Shown piece by piece: positions 1 through 5,040 of a DNA stretch of 5,040 nt. The DNA lies in assembly GCA_016290695.1 (NCBI GenBank), contig JAEEUX010000189.1:1-5040 (forward strand), in the 5' to 3' direction. This DNA comes from Oscillospiraceae bacterium. Lineage in GTDB: Bacteria; Bacillota; Clostridia; Oscillospirales; Oscillospiraceae. Position 1 is the first letter of the stretch; the number at the start of each line of letters is the position of its first letter. The position numbers were made by a program, and so were the translations under genes. Below the pieces are notes generated by a model. The model did no database searches, had not been told where the DNA came from, and saw nothing but the letters and a program-made list of their open reading frames with translations.

Positions 1-1377
1 TACATGGATACCCGCGCCCTACTGGCCTGGGACGAGCCTTACCCCGCGCTGAAAGCAGTCTCCGACATCGGGCACATTAATTTCATGGCGGACGACGACG
101 GTTATATCCGCCACGCGCTCATTTCCGTAAACGCGCCCGAGGGCGAGGTTAATTCCTTTGCCAAGGTGATTTACGATAAATACCGCGCCGCGGGCGGCTC
201 AGGTTCGGACATTCTCCCGCCCACGAAGGAGGGCTTCTATTACCTGCCCTTCACCGCCGGGCACGGCTCGTATTACGACGATATTTCCATCGCGGACGTC
301 CTCAGCGGCGAGGTGGACAGCAGCTATTTCGCGGATAAAATCGTTCTTATCGGCCCCTACGCCGCCGGAATGCAGGACGAATACCGAACGAGCATCGAGC
401 GCGCCGCGCCGATGTACGGCGTCGAGATACAGGCAAACGTGATAGACGCCCTCCGCGCCGGTTTCTTCCCGCGCGAGGTGAGCGATGTGCCGCAGCTTGT
501 GCTGTGCTTCCTCTTTTCGTTCGGAGCCTTCCTCCTGCTGCGCAACCGAAAGGTTCTCCCCTCCGTAGCGATTTGGCTCGGTGCGCTCGCGGTCTGGTTC
601 GGTATCTGTATGCTCGCGCTCCGGCTGGGGCTCGTCATACACCCGCTTTGGCTCCCCGTCGCACTCACAGTGGCGTTCATCGCCTCCGTCGCGCTCAATT
701 ACATCAGCGCGGCAAGAGAAAAGCATTATGTCACGCAGACCTTCGGGCGTTACGTTGACCCCGCCGTTTTGAAAACTCTGCTTGAGCAGGACGCGGCAAA
801 GGACCTCGGCGGCAAGATGTTCAATATCGCGGTTCTGTTCGTTGACATCCGCGGCTTCACCACGATGAGCGAATCCCTGCAGCCGACGGAAGTGGTTGAC
901 ATAATCAACAAATATCTCACGCTCACGACTGAGTGTATAATGAAAAACCACGGCACGCTCGATAAATTCGTCGGCGACTGCACCATGGCGTTCTGGAATG
1001 CGCCCATTGCGCAGGAGGACCCGATTTACCTTGCCTGCCGTGCCGCGATGGACATGGTCGAGGGCTCAAAAATACTCGGCGAGGAACTTCAAAGAACCTT
1101 CGGGCGCACGGTGGCCTTCGGCGTGGGCGTCCATTACGGACCCGCCGTCGTAGGCAACATCGGCGCGCCGCGCCGCATGGACTATACCGCAATCGGTGAC
1201 ACGGTGAACACGGCCTCGCGCCTTGAATCCAACGCCCCGGGCGGGACGGTCTACATCTCGCGCGTCGTCGCGGACGCGCTCGGCGAGCGGGCGGAGGTCA
1301 CCTCGCTCGGCGGCACCATAAAGCTGAAGGGCAAAGCTGAGGGCTTCGAAGTTCTCACGCTGGACAAGCTGAAATAA
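1..1377 (+). CDS. CHASE2-domain membrane adenylate cyclase, class III (5' end missing)
   Basis: Probably makes cAMP from ATP in the cytoplasm under control of an extracytoplasmic sensor. The frame is open at base 1, so the Met codon at position 4 is probably internal. Residues below are numbered from it. Residues 1-157 are the C-terminal half of a CHASE2 domain (DIGHINF, FADKIVLIG, YGVEIQANVIDAL). Three membrane spans follow at about 162-180, 184-207 and 211-233, then the linker FGRYVDPAVL. The cyclase domain is about 272-450 and keeps its key residues: metal-binding D281 (FVDIRGF) and D325 (KFVGD), adenine-binding K321, and N402 and R406 in VNTASR. Thr395 (YTAIGD) sits where many cyclases have Asp, which fits class IIIb adenylate rather than guanylate specificity. 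There is no HAMP domain. The first span and the front of CHASE2 should lie upstream. The family call is firm; the signal sensed is unknown. Confidence 0.93.
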   Translation, partial: YMDTRALLAWDEPYPALKAVSDIGHINFMADDDGYIRHALISVNAPEGEVNSFAKVIYDKYRAAGGSGSDILPPTKEGFYYLPFTAGHGSYYDDISIADVLSGEVDSSYFADKIVLIGPYAAGMQDEYRTSIERAAPMYGVEIQANVIDALRAGFFPREVSDVPQLVLCFLFSFGAFLLLRNRKVLPSVAIWLGALAVWFGICMLALRLGLVIHPLWLPVALTVAFIASVALNYISAAREKHYVTQTFGRYVDPAVLKTLLEQDAAKDLGGKMFNIAVLFVDIRGFTTMSESLQPTEVVDIINKYLTLTTECIMKNHGTLDKFVGDCTMAFWNAPIAQEDPIYLACRAAMDMVEGSKILGEELQRTFGRTVAFGVGVHYGPAVVGNIGAPRRMDYTAIGDTVNTASRLESNAPGGTVYISRVVADALGERAEVTSLGGTIKLKGKAEGFEVLTLDKLK

Positions 1378-1388
1378 CTTCAAATGAT

Positions 1389-1407
1389 GCCCGCTGTGCC
1401 GGGCTTT
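1389..1407 (+). terminator. weak terminator-like hairpin between cyclase and SLH genes
   Basis: A 5-bp GC stem (GCCCG 1389-1393, CGGGC 1400-1404) with a 6-base loop is followed by TTTAAT, 12 bases after the cyclase stop codon. The stem is short and the U-tract poor, so it may only reduce readthrough into the next gene. I see no convincing promoter between the two genes. Confidence 0.3.
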
Positions 1408-1439
1408 AATATGAGATAAAACCGAGGGAGTTGACTAAC

Positions 1440-2966
1440 ATGAAACTACGTAGATTTTTAGCATTTTGCCTCTGTGCGGCGCTGCTTTGCCAGTTTGCTC
1501 TGGCGGCGGAGCCCTTTGAGGCGGAACAGTTGAGCGAAATCGCCGTTTCCGGCGCGTTCTCCGGGATTTTGCCCGTGGAGAATGGCTACGTCCTCACGGA
1601 CGTTTCCAATAAGGTCCTCTGGCTGCGGGACAAGAGCGGCGATCTCACCCGTATCGCGGGCTATATTGCCGCCGAAGGACTTGACGGCGAACCCGTGGGC
1701 GATTACCGCGACGGAGCGTCCAACGCGGCTCAGTTTATCGAGCCATGGGCGGCTGCGCCGTATCTCGACGGTTATGCCGTAAGTGACGCGGGCGCAAACG
1801 TCATCCGCTATGTCGCGGAGGGTAAGGTTCGTTCCGCGGCGGGCGCGGAAAAAGCCGGGTTCAAGGACGGCAAGGGCGAAGGCGCCGGCTTCTCACACCC
1901 GACAGGTCTCGCGGCGGGCGATGCGGGCAACCTCTATATAGCAGATACCGGTAACGGCGCAATCCGTATGCTCTCCAAGGACGGCAAGGTGACGACCGTT
2001 TACACCAATCTCGTCGAGCCGACGGGTCTTTGCTGGCATGACGGCGTCCTCTACATAGCGGAAACAGGCCGCAGCCGCATCGTCTCCCTCAAGGGCAAGG
2101 AGCTGAGTATCGTCGCGGGCGGCGAGGACTACGCGGACGGCGAATATCCGATGGGCTTTGCCGACGGAAGCTGCGATACGGCGAAATTCGCCGAGCCGCA
2201 GGGTCTCGCCGTTGCCGAGGATGGGACGATCTACGTCGCCGACACAGGCAACAGCGCCATCCGCATGATTAAAAACGGCAAGGTGACGACGCTTGCCCGC
2301 GCGCAGAACGGCGCTCTCACTCCCGCGAAGCCGCGCAGCATTGCCATAACCGACACGGGTCTTTTGGTTACAGACGTTTTCGCGCGCAGGCTCTTCAGCG
2401 TTACGCTGAAGTTTGCCGACGTTCCCGAGGACGCTTGGTATGCTCCCGCCGTTGCCGCGGTCTGCGAGCGCGGGCTCGTATCCGGCGTCTCTGAGACGGA
2501 GTTTGCCCCCGCCGGGCTTCTCACCCGCGCCATGTTCGTCACGCTGCTTTCCCGCGTCCAGCTCATGCGTGATAACACGAGCGTTATCCTCGGCGGAAGC
2601 CGGTTTTCCGACGTTCCGTCGGGCGCGTGGTTTGAAGACGCCGTGAACTGGGCGGCGGCGCACAATATTGCCATGGGCAGCGGCGAAAAATTCTCCCCGA
2701 ACGCGATTATCACGCGCCAGGATCTCGTGACGCTGCTTTACCGTTACGCAAGCGCTTTCGGGCTCGATGTTTCCGCGAGCGACACGCTCGCGCAGTTCGG
2801 CGACGCAGGCCTCGTGAGCGATTACGCGCTCCCTGCCATGCAGTGGGCTGTCGGCGCCGGGATAATCCACGGGATCAGCGCGACGCAGCTGGCCCCGCGC
2901 GGAGTTACGGACCGCGCCGAGGCAGCGCAGCTCTTCAAGGGCTTCGTCGAGTTCTGCGGAATGTAA
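1440..2966 (+). CDS. secreted NHL-repeat beta-propeller protein with three C-terminal SLH domains
   Basis: Predicted 508-residue cell-surface protein. The ATG at 1440 is preferred because GGGAG (1426-1430) lies 9 bases upstream, whereas the in-frame TTG at 1431 touches that site. Residues 1-22 form a Sec signal peptide (MKLRRFLAF, hydrophobic core, likely cut after FALA) with no lipobox Cys. Residues about 35-323 hold about six NHL-like blades. The best are 151-187 (HPTGLA, LYIADTGNGAIRM), 191-227 (LYIAETGRSRI) and 250-286 (EPQGLA, IYVADTGNSAIRM); inter-blade turns repeat the pattern DG...F..P. Three SLH domains follow at about 325-372 (FADVPEDAWY), 389-436 (FSDVPSGAWF) and 452-500 (TDRAEA). 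SLH domains normally bind pyruvylated secondary cell-wall polymer. The propeller's ligand is unknown; NHL propellers bind proteins, RNA or glycans, and some are enzymes. I see no catalytic motif. The gene ends in a strong terminator. Confidence 0.93.
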   Translation: MKLRRFLAFCLCAALLCQFALAAEPFEAEQLSEIAVSGAFSGILPVENGYVLTDVSNKVLWLRDKSGDLTRIAGYIAAEGLDGEPVGDYRDGASNAAQFIEPWAAAPYLDGYAVSDAGANVIRYVAEGKVRSAAGAEKAGFKDGKGEGAGFSHPTGLAAGDAGNLYIADTGNGAIRMLSKDGKVTTVYTNLVEPTGLCWHDGVLYIAETGRSRIVSLKGKELSIVAGGEDYADGEYPMGFADGSCDTAKFAEPQGLAVAEDGTIYVADTGNSAIRMIKNGKVTTLARAQNGALTPAKPRSIAITDTGLLVTDVFARRLFSVTLKFADVPEDAWYAPAVAAVCERGLVSGVSETEFAPAGLLTRAMFVTLLSRVQLMRDNTSVILGGSRFSDVPSGAWFEDAVNWAAAHNIAMGSGEKFSPNAIITRQDLVTLLYRYASAFGLDVSASDTLAQFGDAGLVSDYALPAMQWAVGAGIIHGISATQLAPRGVTDRAEAAQLFKGFVEFCGM

Positions 2967-2974
2967 ATGAAATA

Positions 2975-3020
2975 GAAGCAAAATCCCCCAAGGCCGCAGC
3001 GCCTTGGGGGATTTTGCTTC
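2975..3020. terminator. strong, symmetrical intrinsic terminator
   Basis: Perfect 20-bp inverted repeat (2975-2994 with 3001-3020) around the 6-base loop CGCAGC. The core CCCCCAAGGC / GCCTTGGGGG is flanked by AAAAT on the left and ATTTT on the right, so each strand gives a GC stem followed by a U-rich tract. It starts 9 bases after the SLH gene stop. In the other direction it can stop transcripts from the esterase gene and from the minus-strand promoter at 3055-3083. Confidence 0.9.
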
Positions 3021-3048
3021 CTAAGAAAGGAGACATATATGACTCGTT
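2975..3048 (-). ncRNA. candidate small RNA (about 70-75 nt) with an anti-Shine-Dalgarno-like 5' segment
   Basis: Inferred from position: a near-consensus minus-strand promoter predicts a start near 3048, and the strong hairpin at 2975-3020 would end the transcript. The roughly 28 bases before the hairpin contain TCTCCTTTCTT, complementary to Shine-Dalgarno sequences, inside CTCCTTTCTTAGGA. From memory, this differs by one base from the 3' end of Gram-positive 16S rRNA (CTCCTTTCTAAGGA). Such a pyrimidine-rich unpaired stretch next to a terminator is typical of Gram-positive small RNAs that block ribosome binding sites. I recognise no named family. The alternative is an accidental promoter, or a strong plus-strand ribosome binding site read backwards. 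Confidence 0.35.
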
Positions 3049-3095
3049 ATATATATTTTATCACGTTTCTGCGTCTTTGTCAAACGCCTCAATAA
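3039..3095 (+). CDS. possible 18-residue leader-like peptide ORF
   Basis: The ORF encodes MTRYIYFITFLRLCQTPQ and ends in TAA. AGAAAGGAG (3024-3032) lies 6 bases before the ATG, close to full complementarity with the 16S anti-Shine-Dalgarno tail. The peptide is short and hydrophobic with two Arg. No plus-strand promoter is visible: the SLH terminator stands just upstream, and the -35/-10 here are on the other strand. A second site, AAGGAGA (3108-3114), follows but has no ATG, GTG or TTG at a usable distance, so no regulated gene follows a leader. I do not recognise the peptide; it may not be expressed. Confidence 0.22.
   Translation: MTRYIYFITFLRLCQTPQ
3055..3083 (-). promoter_or_regulatory. 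sigma-A-type promoter pointing left into the terminator
   Basis: On the minus strand: -35 TTGACA (plus 3078-3083), a 17-bp spacer, then -10 TAAAAT (plus 3055-3060) preceded by TGA, which forms an extended -10. The -35 matches consensus fully and the -10 in five of six bases. It lies between the esterase stop codon and the terminator, so no protein gene in the window sits sensibly downstream of it. Confidence 0.55.
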
Positions 3096-3128
3096 CATGC
3101 AAGTTCCAAGGAGAGAAATTAATCCTGA

Positions 3129-4040
3129 TTATTTCTTCATGTATTTATCGATAAACTCAAATACATGCGCCTCGTTTTCCGGCGTTCCGAAGCGCGCATC
3201 GCCGTGGGTATAGCCCTCGAAGGGCTCGAACACAGCGCGTCCCTCGCCGCAGACGGCGTTTATCTTATCCGCAAGAGCAATGGAATTGCGGTAGGGAACG
3301 ATCTCATCCGCCGTACCCGCCTGCAAAAGCGTGGGCGGGCAATTTTTGTCGATATAGCTGCCCGGCCACGCAATTTTGCAAAGCGCGGGATGCTCGCGGC
3401 AGTTTATGTCCATGAAAATATCGGCAAAATTCGGCATTTTCGGCGCGCCGGGCGCGGGAGGCGTAAGCTCCGTAAACTCGGACTGCGCGACGAGGTCGTA
3501 CACGCCAAAATAGCCGACGACGGCCTGAACGGCGCTGCTGAACTCGGCGTTGCCCATCTCCGGGCACTCAAAGGCCGGGTTGTTCGCCGTCGTGCCAAGC
3601 ATTGCCGCAAAATAGGAGCCTGCGGAATCGCCTACGGCGCAGAAGCGCTCCGGGTCAAGCAAATAGGTGGAGGCGTTGGCGCGCAGGAAGCGAACGGCGG
3701 CCTTCACGTCGTAAACCGGCTCGGGGAACTTCGCCGTGTCGGAAAGGCGGTGGTTGATGCTCGCCACAGCGTAGCCGCGGCGTATGCCGTTCATCACATA
3801 AACGGCCTGAAAATCGCGCTTATCCCCGCCCCAAAAGGCGCCGCCGTGGATGAACACAATCGTCGGGAAGGGGCCGACGCCCTCGTCCGGCAGGAAAATA
3901 TCCAGCTTCTGAAGCTCAGACTGCGGATTCACAGAATAGGGAATATCGAGGAACTTGCGCTTCACGGCGCTCACGTCCATGTTGGGCATCGCAATTTCGC
4001 CGGGCTTGACCTCCGGCATTACCATTTTAATTACATCCAT
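3129..4040 (-). CDS. alpha/beta-hydrolase, esterase/lipase type (HGG / GDSAG family)
   Basis: Complete 303-residue protein, probably a cytoplasmic carboxylesterase or deacylase acting on small esters; the substrate cannot be read from the sequence. HGGAFWGG (65-72) forms the oxyanion hole. GDSAG (137-141) is the nucleophile elbow with Ser139. TADEIVP (243-249) supplies the acid, Asp245, and YTHGD (277-281) the base, His279. Motif order and spacing match the hormone-sensitive-lipase-like and BD-FAE-like hydrolases. There is no signal peptide or membrane span. Pro-rich residues 191-205 (LTPPAPGAPKMP) lie in the variable cap region. The ATG at 4040 follows AGGAG (4051-4055) by 10 bases, and a good promoter lies upstream. 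The gene converges on the SLH gene and seems to be a single-gene unit. Similar proteins are often annotated as acetyl-xylan or feruloyl esterases, but no carbohydrate gene in the window supports that. Confidence 0.92.
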   Translation of the reverse strand: MDVIKMVMPEVKPGEIAMPNMDVSAVKRKFLDIPYSVNPQSELQKLDIFLPDEGVGPFPTIVFIHGGAFWGGDKRDFQAVYVMNGIRRGYAVASINHRLSDTAKFPEPVYDVKAAVRFLRANASTYLLDPERFCAVGDSAGSYFAAMLGTTANNPAFECPEMGNAEFSSAVQAVVGYFGVYDLVAQSEFTELTPPAPGAPKMPNFADIFMDINCREHPALCKIAWPGSYIDKNCPPTLLQAGTADEIVPYRNSIALADKINAVCGEGRAVFEPFEGYTHGDARFGTPENEAHVFEFIDKYMKK

Positions 4041-4050
4041 TTTAACTCAA

Positions 4051-4055
4051 CTCCT
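4051..4055 (-). promoter_or_regulatory. ribosome binding site of the esterase gene
   Basis: The minus strand reads AGGAG, then 10 bases, then ATG at 4040. This supports that start over the internal Met codons at residues 6 and 8. Confidence 0.75.
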
Positions 4056-4082
4056 GTTAGAAGTATAATATCATTTTTGTGC

Positions 4083-4111
4083 ATTATAACACATTCCGCG
4101 CCGTTTAGCAA
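4083..4111 (-). promoter_or_regulatory. esterase promoter (extended -10)
   Basis: On the minus strand: -35 TTGCTA (plus 4106-4111), a 17-bp spacer, then -10 TATAAT (plus 4083-4088) preceded by TGT, an extended -10. The predicted start near 4076 leaves a leader of about 36 bases before the ATG, too short for a known riboswitch. Confidence 0.7.
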
Positions 4112-4157
4112 TATATGTTTTGCTTATTCGCAGAAAAAGGCATGGGCGCTATGGTGC

Positions 4158-4179
4158 GGCGCAGATATACGGTTGCGCC
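4158..4179. repeat. short GC-rich inverted repeat
   Basis: GGCGCA (4158-4163) and TGCGCC (4174-4179) are separated by 10 bases. It lies just left of the palindrome and the TIR-bounded element, and may be part of the same repetitive region. No function is apparent. Confidence 0.4.
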
Positions 4180-4182
4180 ACA

Positions 4183-4196
4183 AAACAAGCTTGTTT
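4183..4196. repeat. perfect 14-bp palindrome AAACAAGCTTGTTT
   Basis: A perfect dyad with no spacer, centred between 4189 and 4190. Its last base overlaps the left end of the TIR-bounded element. It could be an operator-like site, part of that element, or its insertion target. It is about 70 bases upstream of the esterase -35, far for direct repression. Confidence 0.5.
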
Positions 4197-4356
4197 GTAG
4201 GGGGCGGTACAACAAGCAGCCAAATTACTGCCGCCCTTATGTTACCTTCCACCTCTCAGACGCCGCCGCTTCGCGTCGCCGCCAGCTCCCCTTATCCAAG
4301 GGGAGCGAAATCCCGCGCCTATGGCGCGGCGGGTCGTCGAGTCGCCGACCCCTACA
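4196..4356. mobile_element. MITE-like intergenic element with imperfect terminal inverted repeats
   Basis: The ends match as inverted repeats: TGTAGGGGGCGG (4196-4207) and CCGACCCCTACA (4345-4356), which reads TGTAGGGGTCGG on the other strand, 11 of 12 bases. Inside are four hairpins: 4202-4209 with 4229-4236 (8 bp, one wobble pair); 4285-4293 with 4298-4306 (perfect 9 bp, loop ATCC); 4313-4319 with 4323-4329 (perfect 7 bp, loop TAT); and 4331-4336 with 4346-4351 (6 bp). There is no credible coding sequence and no clear target-site duplication. I recall similar GTAGGGG...CTCCCCTTATCCAAGGGGAG sequence between genes of gut Clostridia, but cannot check it here. It could be a non-autonomous transposable repeat or a structured RNA. 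Confidence 0.5.
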
Positions 4357-4396
4357 CAGGACTTTCCATTCATCATCCATTTAACATTATACAAAT

Positions 4397-4445
4397 GGTA
4401 AGTGCCATGCCTGGGGGCAAGCCCCCCGGCCCACAGGCGCGTACC
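4397..4445. repeat. GC-rich nested hairpin
   Basis: Nested complementary arms: GGTA (4397-4400) with TACC (4442-4445), GCCTG (4409-4413) with CAGGC (4434-4438), and an inner GGGG/CCCC stem around a short CAAG loop (about 4414-4426). No U-tract follows on either strand, so it is unlikely to be a terminator. It looks like a second unit of the repetitive intergenic region. Confidence 0.4.
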
Positions 4446-4463
4446 GACCATAGCTTTAACCGC

Positions 4464-4477
4464 CAATCGTCAATCGT
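4464..4477. repeat. tandem heptamer CAATCGT x2
   Basis: CAATCGT occurs twice in direct succession; the minus strand reads ACGATTGACGATTG. It is too short to assign a function. Apart from the elements listed separately, I see no gene or signal between 4112 and 4514. Confidence 0.5.
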
Positions 4478-4514
4478 GGTGCATACATTCACCTTGCGCG
4501 GCAAAATCGCCCCG

Positions 4515-4554
4515 TAAAATCAAAGACCGGGAAGACTTGAATCTGTCTTCCCGG
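4515..4554 (-). terminator. intrinsic terminator of the right-hand minus-strand gene
   Basis: Perfect 10-bp stem (CCGGGAAGAC 4527-4536 with GTCTTCCCGG 4545-4554) and an 8-base loop. On the minus strand it is followed by TCTTTGATTTTA. It begins 16 bases after the stop codon of the gene at 4571. The plus strand has A residues after the stem, so it should act only leftward. Confidence 0.8.
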
Positions 4555-4570
4555 AAAAACAACGCAAAGC

Positions 4571-5040
4571 TCAGGTGTCGCACTCATAATATAGCAGCCT
4601 GCTGTTTTCATAATCATAGAAAAGAAGTGAAAAATTCATAGCCGGACGCGAAAGCAGTCCTTCGTCGGAGTGCCTGTCCTTTATCGCGCCGGGGAATCTG
4701 TCATAAAAATACCATGCGCCCTTTTCGGCCTGAAGGACGCCGTATTTTTCCCATAACCCCGCTTTACGACCCGTCAGCGATTGGAGCTCGCTGCCCATCG
4801 GCAAAGCCTGCCACCGGCGGGTCTGCTCAAGCATTTTTTCTTCCTCGCCCCCGCAATCGAGCACAAGCAGGTATTCTCCGTCGCTCATAGCGGAGTGAGT
4901 GTCCTTTTCCTCCAATATCTTGCAGCCGGAAATGTCTATATCAAGGTCGGTATGTCTGTTTATGCGGCGCTCCTGCTTCGTGAAATATAGGAAGCTCACT
5001 ATGCGAATCGCAAGCACGGCAGCAAGGATAATCAAAAGCG
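4571..5040 (-). CDS. uncharacterised membrane-anchored protein (5' end beyond window)
   Basis: The frame is open at the right edge. The TTG at 5035 lies inside a hydrophobic segment with no ribosome binding site visible, so the true start should be upstream. Numbered from that TTG, 154 residues are visible. Residues 1-18 form a membrane span (IILAAVLAIRIVSFLYF), followed by a basic stretch (KQERRINRH) and a soluble domain of about 120 residues. Recognisable blocks are DTHSAMSDGEY (45-55), GAWYFYDR (106-113), NFSLLFYDYE (134-143) and the C-terminal LLYYECDT. I recall similar blocks (DTHGG..GDG, FF.DR, NFT.A.YD, YYE.DT) in small hypothetical proteins of Clostridia; no function is known to me. 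Topology is unsure, but the positive residues after the span suggest either a cytoplasmic domain or a second span upstream. The gene ends at its own terminator. Confidence 0.82.
   Translation of the reverse strand, partial: LLIILAAVLAIRIVSFLYFTKQERRINRHTDLDIDISGCKILEEKDTHSAMSDGEYLLVLDCGGEEEKMLEQTRRWQALPMGSELQSLTGRKAGLWEKYGVLQAEKGAWYFYDRFPGAIKDRHSDEGLLSRPAMNFSLLFYDYENSRLLYYECDT

Noticed and set aside
199..951. A 250-codon minus-strand ORF opposite the cyclase
   Set aside because: The charged, low-complexity translation is antisense to well-conserved CHASE2, membrane and cyclase sequence. No start signal was seen.
1431..1433. TTG as start of the NHL-SLH gene
   Set aside because: It directly touches the GGGAG site, leaving no spacing. 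The ATG at 1440 has 9 bases of spacing and begins a clean signal peptide.
1893..2981. A 362-codon minus-strand ORF opposite the NHL-SLH gene, downstream of the minus-strand promoter at 3055-3083
   Set aside because: It starts at a TTG inside the terminator arm, has no ribosome binding site, lies behind a strong terminator, and mirrors the codons of a clear NHL/SLH gene. It is a shadow frame.
4064..4069. TATAAT on the plus strand upstream of the esterase
   Set aside because: The 17-bp-spaced -35 would be TTTAAC, a weak match, and no plus-strand gene follows. The minus-strand promoter at 4083-4111 explains the region better.
4386..4391. TATAAT on the minus strand in the repeat region
   Set aside because: At 16-18 bp spacing the -35 region is GC-rich (CAGGCA or CCAGGC) and unlike TTGACA, and no minus-strand gene starts before the esterase promoter.
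3165..4517. A 450-codon plus-strand ORF across the esterase gene and into the intergenic region
   Set aside because: It is antisense to a gene with a full catalytic triad. Its translation is Arg/Ala-rich without domain motifs, and there is no ribosome binding site at its start. High GC at third positions keeps this frame free of stops.
4041..4570. CRISPR array or riboswitch in the large intergenic region
   Set aside because: There are no regularly spaced direct repeats, only one tandem heptamer and several unrelated hairpins. I recognise no riboswitch core, and most of the region lies upstream of the predicted esterase transcript start.

Overview
The window looks like chromosomal DNA from a GC-rich gut-type member of the Clostridia, most plausibly Oscillospiraceae or a relative. 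The evidence is the strong GC bias at third codon positions, S-layer homology (SLH) surface anchoring, AGGAG-type ribosome binding sites, TTGACA/TATAAT-type promoters, and GC-rich palindromic intergenic repeats of a kind I recall from such genomes. The taxonomic call is inference. No mobility gene, CRISPR array, tRNA or rRNA is visible.

Left part (1-2966, + strand): the window opens inside a membrane-bound class III adenylate cyclase (C-terminal half of a CHASE2 sensor, three membrane spans, catalytic domain). After 62 bases comes a secreted protein made of a signal peptide, an NHL-type beta-propeller of about six blades, and three SLH domains. The two genes run in the same direction and could be co-transcribed. 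Both have parts outside the membrane: an extracytoplasmic sensor coupled to cAMP synthesis, and a propeller fixed to the cell wall. A functional link between them is inference only.

Middle (2967-3128): a perfect 20-bp terminator hairpin lies between convergent genes. It is followed by an unexplained 108-base spacer. The minus strand of the spacer carries a near-consensus promoter (TTGACA, 17 bp, TAAAAT) pointing straight into the terminator. The implied transcript is about 70 nt, and its unpaired 5' part resembles the anti-Shine-Dalgarno tail of 16S rRNA. On the plus strand the same bases form an excellent ribosome binding site for an 18-codon ORF. This is the most interesting part of the window.

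Right part (3129-5040, - strand): a complete cytoplasmic alpha/beta-hydrolase (esterase/lipase type) has its own recognisable promoter. Next is about 460 bases without a credible gene, holding a 161-bp element with imperfect terminal inverted repeats and internal hairpins, a GC-rich hairpin and a short tandem repeat. The window ends in a terminator and the 3' part of an uncharacterised membrane-anchored protein that continues beyond the right edge.
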